From positions 36,778-100,777 of the forward strand of contig JXTW01000003.1 of assembly GCA_004368235.1 (NCBI GenBank): a DNA stretch of 64,000 nucleotides, given 5' to 3'. Origin of the DNA: Helicobacter anseris. GTDB lineage: Bacteria; Campylobacterota; Campylobacteria; Campylobacterales; Helicobacteraceae. Below are positions 34,504 through 44,489 of the stretch, piece by piece. The notes under the pieces were generated by a model. The model saw only the letters and a program-made list of their open reading frames with translations, was not told the DNA's origin and did not search any database. Every line of letters starts with the position of its first letter. Within the stretch, counting starts at the first letter, position 1. Position numbers and translations under genes: made by a program.

Positions 34504-35100
34504 ATGGATAATATACAAATATTAGCAAAAGAAGGCAGAAGTGGTGCTATTTTTTTGACTATTTTGTTTGTATTATGCTGTTTTTTTAAATTAGAATATT
34601 TAGCTATAACGATAGTCTTCTTGCTTTTTTTATGGCTTTTTATGTTTCGTAATCCAGAGCGCATTATACCTAGATTAGAAGAAGCATTTTTATCGCCTTG
34701 CGATGGTAAAATAGTTGATATTGATTACCAAAAAGATAGGGTGATTATTAAAATGCAAATAGCACCTTATGATGTAGGTATTATCCGATCACCTTATGGA
34801 AGCGATAATATCAATATTTTTAGACGATTTGGGTTTCTTGGCGGCTTTATATCAGATAGAATTAAATTCAGATTTAATCTTTTTGTAAAGTGGAGCGCTG
34901 ATTGTTTTGATATGACAATTTACCCTGAATTTTTGCGTTGTAGGGCATATGGTGGTGTAAAAGTATATGGTGGAGATAGAATTGGGTTTTGCAAGGCTGG
35001 TATCTTGATTTTAGAAATAAAACAAAATATTATAGAGTTAAAAGTAAATACAGGTGATAAAATTAAAAGTGGTGAAACCATATTAGGATATAGAAAATGA
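34504..35100 (+). CDS. phosphatidylserine decarboxylase-like protein lacking the catalytic residues
   Basis: A 198-residue protein with two N-terminal hydrophobic segments (about residues 16-30 and 32-50). The layout is that of short Psd enzymes: MFRNPERIIP, SPCDGKIVDID, PYDVGIIRSP, GGDRIGF and GDKIKSGETILGYRK. In active enzymes the third element reads DVHxNRxP, and the self-cleavage site contains a Gly-Ser. Here the His is Gly (DVGIIR), and the Gly-Ser is replaced by AGI (FCKAGILIL). No pyruvoyl group could form. It lies 16 bp after ftsH and overlaps pssA by 4 bp, so the message links it to phosphatidylserine synthesis. It may be a pseudoenzyme with a regulatory or structural role. Confidence 0.8.
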   Translation: MDNIQILAKEGRSGAIFLTILFVLCCFFKLEYLAITIVFLLFLWLFMFRNPERIIPRLEEAFLSPCDGKIVDIDYQKDRVIIKMQIAPYDVGIIRSPYGSDNINIFRRFGFLGGFISDRIKFRFNLFVKWSADCFDMTIYPEFLRCRAYGGVKVYGGDRIGFCKAGILILEIKQNIIELKVNTGDKIKSGETILGYRK

Positions 35101-35810
35101 ATATTAATCCTCTTTATATTTTGCCTAATCTTTTTACGGCAGGAAGTATATTTTTTGGTATTTTGAGTGTCATTTGGGCATCAAGAGGGATTTATGAGGG
35201 AGCGTGCTGGATGGTATTAATATCAATGGTGCTAGATGGACTAGATGGACGTGTAGCAAGATTGACAAATACGGCTAGCAAGTTTGGTGTAGAGTTTGAT
35301 TCTTTAGCAGATATTGTGGCTTTTGGCGTTGCCCCAGCATTTTTATTATGGTTTTATGTTGGTATGGATTATGGGCGTTATGGAGTTGTGGTTAGCGCAA
35401 TGTTTGTAATTTTTGGAGCGATTAGATTGGCTAGATTTAATATCAGTACTGCTAGCTCTGAGCCCGGAGTTTTTATTGGATTGCCAATCCCTTCTGCTGC
35501 AGCAATTGTTGTTTTATGGATTTTAATAGATTTAAAATATCATTTTCTTGATAAGATACAAATGAATTGGTGTTTACTAATTTTAGGATTTATAGCTGGT
35601 ATTTTGATGGTAAGTAATATTCGCTACCCTAGCTTTAAAAAACTTAAATGGAATCTAAAGATTTTTGTTATTACTGTAATTATATTGGCAGCAGTCTATA
35701 TTGCACCACGTGAAGTATTTGGAATATTAATGAGTGGTTATGTACTTTGGGGGATTGCGCGTTGGATTTTTGTAGTATTTGTAAAAATTTTATTCAAAAA
35801 AACTGCTTAG
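35097..35810 (+). CDS. pssA: CDP-diacylglycerol-serine O-phosphatidyltransferase
   Basis: A 237-residue membrane enzyme making phosphatidylserine. The CDP-alcohol phosphotransferase motif D-G-x2-A-R-x8-G-x3-D-x3-D is seen as DGLDGRVARLTNTASKFG followed by EFDSLAD. Around it are six or more hydrophobic helices. The start overlaps the psd-like stop (ATGA). copA follows after 38 bp. Confidence 0.95.
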   Translation: MNINPLYILPNLFTAGSIFFGILSVIWASRGIYEGACWMVLISMVLDGLDGRVARLTNTASKFGVEFDSLADIVAFGVAPAFLLWFYVGMDYGRYGVVVSAMFVIFGAIRLARFNISTASSEPGVFIGLPIPSAAAIVVLWILIDLKYHFLDKIQMNWCLLILGFIAGILMVSNIRYPSFKKLKWNLKIFVITVIILAAVYIAPREVFGILMSGYVLWGIARWIFVVFVKILFKKTA

Positions 35811-35848
35811 GATTGATTTTATAGTTTATTTCATTAAATAGAGGTTAT

Positions 35849-38146
35849 ATGCAAAAGGTAAATTTTTGTATTGATGGGATGACTTGCTCTGCCTGTAGTT
35901 CAGGGATAGAGAGATCTTTAAGCAGAAAAAAAGGGATAAAAGATATAACTGTTAATTTAATTTCTAAAACTGCAAGTGTAGAATTTGATTCTACACTTAT
36001 CACACTTTCTGAAATTTTTGCTTTTATTGAGAAGCTAGGTTATAAGCCTGGAATGCAGACATTTGATGAAGTTAAAAGTAAAGAGCAGAATCTGGATGAT
36101 CAGATTAAACTAAATCAAAATAGCAAGCAGAAAAATAGTTTTTTTACTTATTTGACAATCCTTGATTTGAAGATATCAGCAAAATTTCGTCTCCTAGCCT
36201 CTCTTATTTTAAGTATATTGATTTTATATTTATCTATGATGCCAATGTTTTATCCAGAATTAGTGCCAAATATTCTTTTAGAAGCTAAATTAAATAGTTT
36301 TTTACAGCTTGTTATCACGCTTTGTGTGATGCATCTTGGTAGGAATTTTTATATTAAAGGTTTTGGTGCACTTTTATCTGGTATGCCAAATATGGATACA
36401 TTAATAGTCTTAGGTAGTGGAGTATCTTTTATCTATAGTCTTTATGTGATGGGAGGGATATTTGGGTTTTATGGACTAGATTTAGCACCGCATTTATATT
36501 TTGAGAGCGTTTGTGTGATTATAGCTTTTATTCTTTTAGGGAAGAGTTTGGAAGATTATGCCAAGGATGTATCTTTAAAAGAATTAAATATCTTAAATGA
36601 GTTTTATGAAAAAAGAGCTTTAAAACTAGATAAGGATGGCTATATTGAAATTGCCTTTAAGGATATAAAAGAAAATGATATGATTAAGGTATTAAGTGGG
36701 GGGATTATACCTGTAGATGGGATAATAATACAAGGCAAAAGCAGTGTGGATGAATCTATGCTTACGGGCGAAAGTTTACCTGTGGCAAAGAAAGAACAAT
36801 CACAAGTTTATGCAGGTAGTCTTAATATTGATCAAGTGCTAATTATTAAAGCTAGTAAGTCTTGCGCTCTTAGTACAATCACGCAGATTTTTGGTCTTAC
36901 TAAAATAGCACAAGGTAGTAAGGCTCCTATTGCTAGGATTGTTGATGTTGTGGCAGGATATTTTGTACCTACTGTTATTTTTATTGCTTTTATGGCATTT
37001 ATCTTTTGGTGGTGGATGAGGGATTTTGCATTTGGAATGAATGCTTTTATAAGTATTTTGGTAGTTAGTTGCCCCTGTGCACTTGGCTTAGCCGTACCTA
37101 TGGCTATTTTAATAGGCTCAATCAAGGGGCTTAAAAATGGGATTCTTTTTAAAAATGCTAAGGTATTGGAGAATGCTAATAAGGTAGATATGATACTTTT
37201 TGATAAAACAGGAACTCTTACAGAGGGTATTCTTGAGGTCGATCAGGTCATAGATTTTAAAAAAATTGATAGTACAAAAGTTTTAGAAATTGTTAGAAGT
37301 TTAGAAGAGGGTAATGATCATCTCATAGCCAGGGCAATTTTAAAATATACTTCAGGAATAAAGAGTTTGCAGGTAGATGAGCTTGAAAATGTGGTAGGCT
37401 ATGGAGTGAGAGGTAAGATTAATAATATAGAGTTCAGGTTTGGTAGATTGGATTTTTTCAATAATTTAGATTCTAAGGCTTTAGAGCTTTTGGGTCAATA
37501 TCAAGATAAAATGGTGATTTTACTAGCCATGGTTAATCAGGATAAGAATGAATTATTAGCAGCATTTTTACTAAAAGATAGGATTAAATCTGAATCTAAA
37601 TATGTCATAGACCTTCTAAGAGATATGGGCATAAAAACTATGATTTTAAGTGGAGATAGACAGAGTGTGGTAGAGAGTGTAGCTAAGATTTTGAAAGTGG
37701 ATGATTATAGAGCAAATCTTAAGCCTGAAGATAAGCTAGATCAGATTAGAAGCCTTAAAAAAGAAGGTAAGTTTGTAATGATGGTGGGAGATGGACTAAA
37801 TGATGCACCTGCTTTGGCTCAAGCAGATATTGCACTTGCTATGGGTATGGGTAATGATTTAAGTAAAGAAAAATCAGATATAGTTGTGCTTAATAATCAT
37901 ATTCTTTCTGTTGTTGATGTAATTAGATTGTCTAGGGGTGTATTAAAAAACATCAAAGCAAATTTATTTTGGGCATTTTTTTATAATATAATTGCAATTC
38001 TTTTGGCTGCTGGCGTGGGGATAAAATTTGGAGTAAACTTTAATCCTATGATCGCAGCTTTTGCTATGAGTTTAAGTAGTATATGTGTAGTTCTTTCTGC
38101 ACAACGTTTATATTTGTTTAAGTTTTTAAGGGAGCAGAGATTATGA
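35849..38146 (+). CDS. copA: copper-exporting P1B-type ATPase CopA
   Basis: A 765-residue copper efflux pump. One N-terminal HMA domain has GMTCSACSSG. Eight membrane helices include the metal-selective VVSCPCALGLAVP. The phosphorylation site DKTGT starts at Asp452, TGES is in MLTGESLPVAKK, and the hinge is MVGDGLNDAPAL. AGAGG precedes the ATG. copP overlaps its end by 4 bp. A copper-responsive site was not visible in the short upstream gap, and the gene may be read from the upstream message. Confidence 0.97.
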   Translation: MQKVNFCIDGMTCSACSSGIERSLSRKKGIKDITVNLISKTASVEFDSTLITLSEIFAFIEKLGYKPGMQTFDEVKSKEQNLDDQIKLNQNSKQKNSFFTYLTILDLKISAKFRLLASLILSILILYLSMMPMFYPELVPNILLEAKLNSFLQLVITLCVMHLGRNFYIKGFGALLSGMPNMDTLIVLGSGVSFIYSLYVMGGIFGFYGLDLAPHLYFESVCVIIAFILLGKSLEDYAKDVSLKELNILNEFYEKRALKLDKDGYIEIAFKDIKENDMIKVLSGGIIPVDGIIIQGKSSVDESMLTGESLPVAKKEQSQVYAGSLNIDQVLIIKASKSCALSTITQIFGLTKIAQGSKAPIARIVDVVAGYFVPTVIFIAFMAFIFWWWMRDFAFGMNAFISILVVSCPCALGLAVPMAILIGSIKGLKNGILFKNAKVLENANKVDMILFDKTGTLTEGILEVDQVIDFKKIDSTKVLEIVRSLEEGNDHLIARAILKYTSGIKSLQVDELENVVGYGVRGKINNIEFRFGRLDFFNNLDSKALELLGQYQDKMVILLAMVNQDKNELLAAFLLKDRIKSESKYVIDLLRDMGIKTMILSGDRQSVVESVAKILKVDDYRANLKPEDKLDQIRSLKKEGKFVMMVGDGLNDAPALAQADIALAMGMGNDLSKEKSDIVVLNNHILSVVDVIRLSRGVLKNIKANLFWAFFYNIIAILLAAGVGIKFGVNFNPMIAAFAMSLSSICVVLSAQRLYLFKFLREQRL

Positions 38147-38343
38147 AAATAGAACTTAAGGTTTTAGGAATGAATTGTAATCATTGTGTAGATAAAATAG
38201 AGAAATTTATTGGTGAGCTTGATGGAATAAAATCTATTAATGTAGATTTAAAGACAAAAATGGTAGAGATTGAAGCTGAGGATTATGTGAGTATTAGCTC
38301 TATTAAGGAAGCTATTTTAGATAGTGGATTTGAAGTAGAATAA
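38143..38343 (+). CDS. copP: copper chaperone CopP
   Basis: A 66-residue HMA domain protein. GMNCNHCVDKIEKFI at residues 9-23 carries the two metal Cys (12 and 15), and the rest fits a ferredoxin-like beta-alpha-beta-beta-alpha-beta. It delivers Cu(I) to CopA. The ATG overlaps the copA stop, and its own stop overlaps the ABC exporter start (TAATG). Confidence 0.95.
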   Translation: MKIELKVLGMNCNHCVDKIEKFIGELDGIKSINVDLKTKMVEIEAEDYVSISSIKEAILDSGFEVE

Positions 38344-39998
38344 TGAAGCTTTTTTTTAAGCGTTTTTGGCCATATATTAAAGACTATAAATTTTTTTTTA
38401 TTGTTGCTATTTTAGCGACAATGTTAACTGGAGCCTGTACAGCATGGGGGACTTATCTAGTTAAACCAGTGCTTGATGATATTTTTATGAAAAAAGATAT
38501 GCAGATGCTCTATATTGTACCTGCACTTTTGATCTTATCTTTTTTAGGTAAGGGTATAGGTATATTAGTGCAGACTTATTTTATTAACTATATTGGTCTT
38601 GATATTATTAAGCGTTTGCGTAATCAAATGTTAGAAAAGATTCTAACTATGGAAATGGCTTTTTTTAATCAAATGCGCAATGGTGAGCTTATAGCACGTA
38701 CAACAAATGATATCGGGCTTATTAAAGCTAGTGTTTCTAATTATCTGGCTCAAGCAGCTCAAGAGTTTTTTACTATTATAGGTTTAATTTGTGTTGTGAT
38801 CTATCAAAGCCCAAAACTTGCGGTGATTGGGCTTGTGATTATGCCTTTAGCTATTTATCCTCTTAGCTTAATTATTAAAAGAATAAAGAAAATTGTGCGT
38901 AAAAACCAAGAAAAAAATTCAGATATTACCGCAAAGCTTTCAGAAATTTTTAATAATATTGAAATTATTAAGGCTAGTAATGGAGAGAATATAGAAATTA
39001 GTGATTTTCAAAAACACAATCAGCAATTTTTCAAGTTAGGGTTAAAAAATGCTTTTTTATCACAGCTAAACTCCCCAGTAATGGAGTTTTTAGGAGCGTT
39101 GGCTATTGGTCTTGTGATTTTTTTAGGTGGACGTGAGGTTGTTGTTGGTAATTTGAGTGCAGGGGCATTTTTTTCGTTCATGACGGCACTTTTTATGCTT
39201 TATACACCTATAAAGCGTCTTGTGGGTATGATTTCTTCTTTTCAAGAAGCTTTGGTTGCTAGTGATAGGATTTTTGAAATTCTGGATAGAAAGCCATTGA
39301 TTATAGATGGAAATGAGAAATTTGAAGAAAAAATCAATCATTTAAGCATTCAACAAGTAGGGTTAAACTATAGCGGAGTAAGAGCTTTAAGAGATGTGAA
39401 TATTGAGTTATTTTGTAATGATATTGCTGCTTTTGTGGGTAAGTCTGGAAGTGGAAAGAGCAGTTTGGTAAATTTAATTATGCGTCTTTATGATCCTGAT
39501 GAAGGGAAAATTTGCATCAATGGTAAAGATATACGTAAATTTACACAACATAGTATTAGAGAAAAAGTAGCTATTGTTACCCAGAGAATTTTTATTTTTA
39601 ATGATAGCGTGGTAGCTAATGTGGCTTATGGTAATAAAGTAGATGAGGATAGAGTACTTTGGGCACTTAAGCAGGCTGATGCACTTGATTTTGTAAGTGC
39701 ACTTAAAGATGGAGTGCATACTATTTTAGATGAATTTGGTACAAATCTTAGTGGTGGACAAAGGCAAAGGATTGCTATTGCTAGAGCCATATATAAGAAT
39801 CCAGAAATTCTTATTTTGGATGAGGCTACAAGTGCATTAGATATGCATACAGAAGAGGCTATCAAGGATACGATTGCAAAAATTGCGAAAGATAAGATTG
39901 TGATTTTAGTTGCTCATCGCCCAAGCACAATTGCTTTAGCCAATAAAATCTATCATTTTAATAAGGGTGAGGTAAAAACAGAGATTATAGAAAGATAA
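38343..39998 (+). CDS. ABC exporter, MsbA/LmrA-like half transporter
   Basis: A 551-residue protein with a fused six-helix membrane domain and ATPase. Walker A GKSGSGKSS, Q-loop VTQRIFIF, signature LSGGQRQR, Walker B ILILDEATSALD, switch His in VAHRPS. Family neighbours include the lipid A flippase MsbA and drug exporters. Its one-base overlap with copP ties it to the copper operon, but lipid A or drug transport is the more usual role. The substrate cannot be read. Confidence 0.88.
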   Translation: MKLFFKRFWPYIKDYKFFFIVAILATMLTGACTAWGTYLVKPVLDDIFMKKDMQMLYIVPALLILSFLGKGIGILVQTYFINYIGLDIIKRLRNQMLEKILTMEMAFFNQMRNGELIARTTNDIGLIKASVSNYLAQAAQEFFTIIGLICVVIYQSPKLAVIGLVIMPLAIYPLSLIIKRIKKIVRKNQEKNSDITAKLSEIFNNIEIIKASNGENIEISDFQKHNQQFFKLGLKNAFLSQLNSPVMEFLGALAIGLVIFLGGREVVVGNLSAGAFFSFMTALFMLYTPIKRLVGMISSFQEALVASDRIFEILDRKPLIIDGNEKFEEKINHLSIQQVGLNYSGVRALRDVNIELFCNDIAAFVGKSGSGKSSLVNLIMRLYDPDEGKICINGKDIRKFTQHSIREKVAIVTQRIFIFNDSVVANVAYGNKVDEDRVLWALKQADALDFVSALKDGVHTILDEFGTNLSGGQRQRIAIARAIYKNPEILILDEATSALDMHTEEAIKDTIAKIAKDKIVILVAHRPSTIALANKIYHFNKGEVKTEIIER

Positions 39999-40000
39999 AA

Positions 40001-40077
<77 letters not shown>

Positions 40078-40108
40078 ATATACTTAAAATATGGAAATAT
40101 AGTTGAAG

Positions 40109-40183
40109 TGGCTGGGGTAAAAGGATTCGAACCTCTGAATGGCTGGACCAAAACCAGCTGCCTTACCGCTTGGCGATACCCCA
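40109..40183 (-). tRNA. tRNA-Gln (UUG)
   Basis: A 75-nt cloverleaf with acceptor stem TGGGGTA/TACCCCA, anticodon TTG in the loop TTTTGGT and encoded CCA. It lies just upstream of tRNA-fMet, so the two are probably transcribed together. Confidence 0.95.
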
Positions 40184-40206
40184 ATATTTCTAAAAATTAA
40201 AGTCCC

Positions 40207-40212
40207 ATTATA
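40207..40212 (-). promoter_or_regulatory. -10 box of the tRNA-Gln/tRNA-fMet unit
   Basis: A perfect TATAAT on the minus strand lies about 24 bases upstream of the tRNA-Gln 5' end. Confidence 0.5.
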
Positions 40213-40252
40213 ATATTTTTTATAAAGCTTGTCAATAGGATTAATTGTGAGT

Positions 40253-40258
40253 TATAAT
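40253..40258 (+). promoter_or_regulatory. -10 box of ribBA
   Basis: TATAAT on the plus strand lies 23 bases before the ribBA ATG, giving a short leader. No FMN riboswitch fold is visible in that leader. Confidence 0.45.
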
Positions 40259-40281
40259 TTAATAATTTTAAAGGATAGATA

Positions 40282-41328
40282 ATGAATATTAATTTGGAAG
40301 AAAGCTTAAGACGAGTAAAAGAAGCTATCGTAGCTTATAGAAATGGTGAGATGCTAATAGTAATGGATGATGAAGATAGGGAGAATGAAGGAGATTTGGT
40401 TTTGGCTGGAATCTTTTCTACCCCAGAGAAGATTAATTTTATGGCTAAATATGCAAGAGGGTTAATCTGTGTGTGTATCACCCCTGATTTGGCTCATAGA
40501 TTAGACCTTCCTCCAATGGTAGCCAGAAATGATTCTAATCATGAAACAGCATTTACTGTTAGTATAGATGCACGTGAAGCTAAAACTGGTATTTCAGCAT
40601 TTGAAAGAGATATGACAATAGGTCTATTATGCGATGATAATGCTAGGAGTGATGATTTTGTACGTCCGGGTCATATTTTTCCATTAATAGCTAAAGATGG
40701 TGGCGTTTTAGTGCGTACTGGTCACACAGAAGCAGGGATTGATTTATGTAGATTAGCTGGTTTAAAACCAGTGAGTGTTATTTGCGAAATTATGAAAGAT
40801 GATGGGACGATGGCTGGACATGGAGATAAGTTTTTGCTTGATTTTGCTAAGGAACATCAAATTAAGATACTTTATATTTCTGATCTTATTGCCTATAGAA
40901 TGCAGAATGAAAATCTCCTTAAAATATTGGTGAGTAAACCAGCAGAATTTTTGTCCCATTGTGTGAAACGTTATGATTTTAGTGATCATTTGGGGAGGAT
41001 ACATTCTGCTTTAGAGTTTGTAGAAAATAGAAAGAAGAATCCTCTAGTGAGATTTGAGATTATGCATAGTGATTTTGATAGATTAAGTGATTCGGCTAGT
41101 TATTCATATTTGTTACGTTGTGTTGATAAATTATCTAAAGAAGGTGGTGTGCTAATTTTTTTGCAGGATAGTGGAGTAAAAGATGGTGTGGTTAAGAATT
41201 TTGGTATTGGTGCGCAGGTTTTAAAGAGTTTAAATATCAATGAATTTTATCTTATAACCTCTTCTAAGCGGGAGTTTAGTGCATTAAGTGGATTTGATTT
41301 AAAAATCATTGATTATATTAGTATTTAG
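40282..41328 (+). CDS. ribBA: 3,4-dihydroxy-2-butanone 4-phosphate synthase with degenerate GTP cyclohydrolase II-like half
   Basis: A 348-residue two-part riboflavin protein. Residues 1-200 form an intact RibB domain: VMDDEDRENEGDLVLAG, FMAKYARGLICV, RPGHIFPLIAKDGGVLVRTGHTEA and SVICEIMKDDGTMA. The second half has only the outline of RibA: the zinc Cys set and the nucleotide-binding residues of active GTP cyclohydrolase II are not there. As I recall, H. pylori RibBA has the same degenerate half and a separate RibA. So only the RibB reaction is expected. GGATA precedes the ATG. Confidence 0.92.
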   Translation: MNINLEESLRRVKEAIVAYRNGEMLIVMDDEDRENEGDLVLAGIFSTPEKINFMAKYARGLICVCITPDLAHRLDLPPMVARNDSNHETAFTVSIDAREAKTGISAFERDMTIGLLCDDNARSDDFVRPGHIFPLIAKDGGVLVRTGHTEAGIDLCRLAGLKPVSVICEIMKDDGTMAGHGDKFLLDFAKEHQIKILYISDLIAYRMQNENLLKILVSKPAEFLSHCVKRYDFSDHLGRIHSALEFVENRKKNPLVRFEIMHSDFDRLSDSASYSYLLRCVDKLSKEGGVLIFLQDSGVKDGVVKNFGIGAQVLKSLNINEFYLITSSKREFSALSGFDLKIIDYISI

Positions 41329-41649
41329 TTAAAAGAGTCTATAGATCAAATCCAGTTAATAAAAAAATGAGTGCCATAGAAGTTTTTGTCTTATGATATT
41401 ACCTAGTTGATAGCCAAAAGCTTAGTTTTTTATTCTATTTATTGTTATAGTTATCGTTCTTTGCAATATATTGGAGTAGGAGAATTTTAAAGTAAGTTGA
41501 TTTATGCAGATAAGCCTAAGATTTTTGATAAAAGAACTTTATTTAGCATTTTTTCAAATTACCTCTCTCAAGGAATTTCATAGTTTTATTGATGCAATTA
41601 AGTATTGAAAATATTTTTTGCGCAAGTTAGAATTAATAAGTAAGCAAGC
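41329..41649. other. 321-bp intergenic region between convergent ribBA and prfA
   Basis: This AT-rich region has no recognisable gene. A short plus frame around 41500-41570 (YADKPKIFDKRTLFSIFSNYL) is open for about 30 codons but has no start or ribosome site and could be a worn gene remnant. No tRNA, known small RNA fold or clear terminator was found. Confidence 0.4.
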
Positions 41650-42717
41650 TTATGCGTTACTTGCTCCCATAAGCTCGCTCTGATGATGAGCAATTAGTGG
41701 AGAAATAATCATATCAAGATTTCCAGAAAGCATAATTTCTTCAAGATTATATAGGGTAAGGTTTATCCTATGATCAGTAAGGCGGTTTTGCGGATAGTTA
41801 TAGGTACGGATTCTCTCACTCCTATCCCCGCTACCTACTTGATTTTTACGTGCTTGAGCATTTTGATTTTGTTGTTCTTCAATTTGAGCTTCATAGATTC
41901 TAGATCTTAGTATTTTCATTGCCTTATCTTTGTTTTTATGTTGAGATTTCTCATCTTGGATGGATACGCTAATACCTGTTGGTATATGAGTAATTCTTAC
42001 TGCAGAATCTGTAGTATTGACACATTGTCCTCCGTGTCCACCAGCTCGAAAAACTTCTATTCTAAGATCATTTGGATTGATATTAACCTCTACTTCGTCT
42101 ACTTCTGGCATTAAGGCTACAGTAATAGCAGAGGTGTGAATCCTGCCTTGAGATTCGGTTTCTGGTACACGTTGTACGCGATGAGTACCACCTTCAAACT
42201 TTAATTTAGAATATGCACCATTGCCTTGTATGAGAGCAATAATTTCTTTATACCCACCTACGCTATTTTCACTTGAACTGATGATCTCTACCTTCCATTT
42301 TTGCATATCCGCATAGCGGCAGTAGGCTCGAAATAAATCTCCTACAAAAATACCAGCCTCATCTCCACCTGTACCAGCACGAAGCTCTAGGTAAATATTT
42401 TTATTATCATTAGGATCTTTCGGGATTAGCAGCGTTTGTATAATGGTTTCTAATTCTTGTTTTTTGCTTTCAAGTTCTTTTAATTCTTCTTTTGCCAAAT
42501 CTCCAAGTTCTTTATCTTCAAGGAGAGTTTTATTTTCCTGTATGGAAGTTATAGTTTGTAGATAAATTTTTGCGTTATCGACAATTTCAGTTATATCACT
42601 TTGTTCTTTACTAAGTGTGGTTAGTTGTTTGATATCAGAGATGATTTCTGGATCCGCCAAAAGGGCGGAAATTTCATCATAACGTTTAATAATAGGGATA
42701 AGCTTTGATTCAAGCAT
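41650..42717 (-). CDS. prfA: peptide chain release factor 1
   Basis: A 355-residue class I release factor that reads UAA and UAG. The GGQ loop ([18 protein letters not shown]) is near residue 230 and contacts the peptidyl-transferase centre. [14 protein letters not shown] and the [27 protein letters not shown] stretches (read in parts) are also typical. It is downstream of rpsT by 15 bp on the minus strand, as in H. pylori. Confidence 0.97.
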   Translation of the reverse strand: MLESKLIPIIKRYDEISALLADPEIISDIKQLTTLSKEQSDITEIVDNAKIYLQTITSIQENKTLLEDKELGDLAKEELKELESKKQELETIIQTLLIPKDPNDNKNIYLELRAGTGGDEAGIFVGDLFRAYCRYADMQKWKVEIISSSENSVGGYKEIIALIQGNGAYSKLKFEGGTHRVQRVPETESQGRIHTSAITVALMPEVDEVEVNINPNDLRIEVFRAGGHGGQCVNTTDSAVRITHIPTGISVSIQDEKSQHKNKDKAMKILRSRIYEAQIEEQQNQNAQARKNQVGSGDRSERIRTYNYPQNRLTDHRINLTLYNLEEIMLSGNLDMIISPLIAHHQSELMGASNA

Positions 42718-42732
42718 AGATTATATAGAAGT

Positions 42733-43005
42733 TTACGCGGAAATGGCAATTTTCTTTACAGCAGCATTAAGTCGACTTACACGGCGTGCAGCAGTATTTT
42801 TTTTGATAATACCTTTGCTAACAAATTTATGAAGCTCTTTATTGGCAATTTTTAATGCTTCTTGAGCCTTTGGAACATCATTTGCTGCTACGCTTTCTCG
42901 TACAGCTTTAATGATATTTTTGATTCTAGTACGATAATAGCGGTTTCGGTCAGTTCTTTTGATGGTTTGGCGGATTCTTTTTTCTGCAGATTTGTGATTT
43001 GCCAT
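42733..43005 (-). CDS. rpsT: 30S ribosomal protein S20
   Basis: A 90-residue basic helical protein: [16 protein letters not shown] at the start and [22 protein letters not shown] at the end are the S20 signature. GGAATT precedes the ATG. It is divergent from glmM, with 130 bp between them that should hold both promoters. Confidence 0.97.
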   Translation of the reverse strand: MANHKSAEKRIRQTIKRTDRNRYYRTRIKNIIKAVRESVAANDVPKAQEALKIANKELHKFVSKGIIKKNTAARRVSRLNAAVKKIAISA

Positions 43006-43135
43006 AGCTTAATTCCTTTTAATTTAATCAAATTTAAATCGCGATTATGCCATAATTTCGCTTAAATTGTGTTTAATTTGTTTGAGTATGGCAAGGTTTG
43101 ATTTTGAATTTGTCATACTAGTTTAAGGAGGAAAA

Positions 43136-44479
43136 ATGAATAAAAGAGTATTTGGTACTGATGGTGTGAGGGGGATGGCAGGTGAGGATATTACGCCATT
43201 TTTAGCTCTTAGGCTTGGTATTGCTGCTGGTTTATATTTTAAGAAATCTAGTATTACTAATAAAATTTTAGTGGGTAAAGATACGAGAAAAAGTGGCTAT
43301 ATGATTGAAAATGCACTTGTATCAGCTTTAACTTCTATAGGCTATGATGTGATTCAAATTGGACCTATGCCTACTCCTGCTATTGCATTTTTGACAGAAG
43401 ATATGCGTTGTGATGGCGGGATTATGATTAGCGCTAGTCATAATCCATTTGAAGATAATGGAATTAAGTTTTTTGATCGTTTTGGCTTTAAACTTGATGT
43501 AGATGCTGAAAAAGAAATAGAGGCAATTTTAAGTGATGAGACTTTAATTAATAATAGTTTTAAAACTCATACAGAAATTGGTAGTTCAAAGCGTATTGAT
43601 GATGTGATTGGGCGTTATATTGTACAGATTAAAAATTCTTTTCCTAAGAATTTTACAATGCAGGGAATACGAGTTGTTTTAGATTGTGCAAATGGTGCAG
43701 CATATAAGGCTGCGCCTACTATTTTTAGTGAGCTTGGTGCAGATGTTATGGTAATTAATAACAAACCAAATGGTTATAATATTAATGAGCGATGTGGGGC
43801 GATTTATCCGCAAAATCTTAGTGAAGAAGTGAAACGTTATCGAGCAGATATTGGATTTGGCTTTGATGGGGATGCAGATAGACTTGTGGTTGTAGATGAT
43901 AGAGGGGATATTGTAAATGGGGATAAGCTTATTGGAGCGTTGAGTGTCTATTTACAAGAGACACAAAGATTGGCACAGCCAAAAGTTGTAGCTACTTTAA
44001 TGAGTAATCTAGCTTTGGAAGAATACCTAAAGACAAGAGGTATTGAGCTTCTGCGCTGCGATGTGGGAGATAAATATGTAAGTGATTTAATGAAGAAGGA
44101 AAATCTTAATTTTGGTGGTGAGCAGAGTGGGCATATTATTTTTAGTGATTTTGCTAAGACTGGCGATGGTTTAGTTAGCGCATTGCAGGTTATGGGACTT
44201 TTAAAATCTAGCAATATGAAGAGTTCAAAGGTATTAAATCCTTTTTCTCTTTATCCTCAAAAACTTTTAAATCTTAATGTTTCTCAAAAAATACCATTAG
44301 ATTCTATTCATGGCTATACAAAGTGGCTAGAGGATATACAAAAATGTGGCATGAGGCATTTAGTGCGCTATTCTGGTACGGAAAATAAGTTAAGAATTCT
44401 GCTTGAAGGTAAGGATTCTAAAATGCTAGATTCTGTTTTAGGAGATTTTAGTACTTTTTTAAGAGCCCATTTACTCTAA
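43136..44479 (+). CDS. glmM: phosphoglucosamine mutase
   Basis: A 447-residue enzyme that makes glucosamine-1-phosphate for peptidoglycan and [14 protein letters not shown] is at the N-terminus, the phosphoserine loop is [17 protein letters not shown] with Ser near residue 101, the metal loop [14 protein letters not shown], the sugar loop GGEQSGHI, and the phosphate site [23 protein letters not shown] before the ATG is a full-strength ribosome site. lspA follows after 10 bp. Confidence 0.97.
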   Translation: MNKRVFGTDGVRGMAGEDITPFLALRLGIAAGLYFKKSSITNKILVGKDTRKSGYMIENALVSALTSIGYDVIQIGPMPTPAIAFLTEDMRCDGGIMISASHNPFEDNGIKFFDRFGFKLDVDAEKEIEAILSDETLINNSFKTHTEIGSSKRIDDVIGRYIVQIKNSFPKNFTMQGIRVVLDCANGAAYKAAPTIFSELGADVMVINNKPNGYNINERCGAIYPQNLSEEVKRYRADIGFGFDGDADRLVVVDDRGDIVNGDKLIGALSVYLQETQRLAQPKVVATLMSNLALEEYLKTRGIELLRCDVGDKYVSDLMKKENLNFGGEQSGHIIFSDFAKTGDGLVSALQVMGLLKSSNMKSSKVLNPFSLYPQKLLNLNVSQKIPLDSIHGYTKWLEDIQKCGMRHLVRYSGTENKLRILLEGKDSKMLDSVLGDFSTFLRAHLL

Positions 44480-44489
44480 GGTAAGGACA

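Noticed and set aside
41500-41575. Short plus-strand frame between ribBA and prfA as a gene remnant
   Set aside because: No start codon with a ribosome site and no recognisable family; noted only within the gap description.
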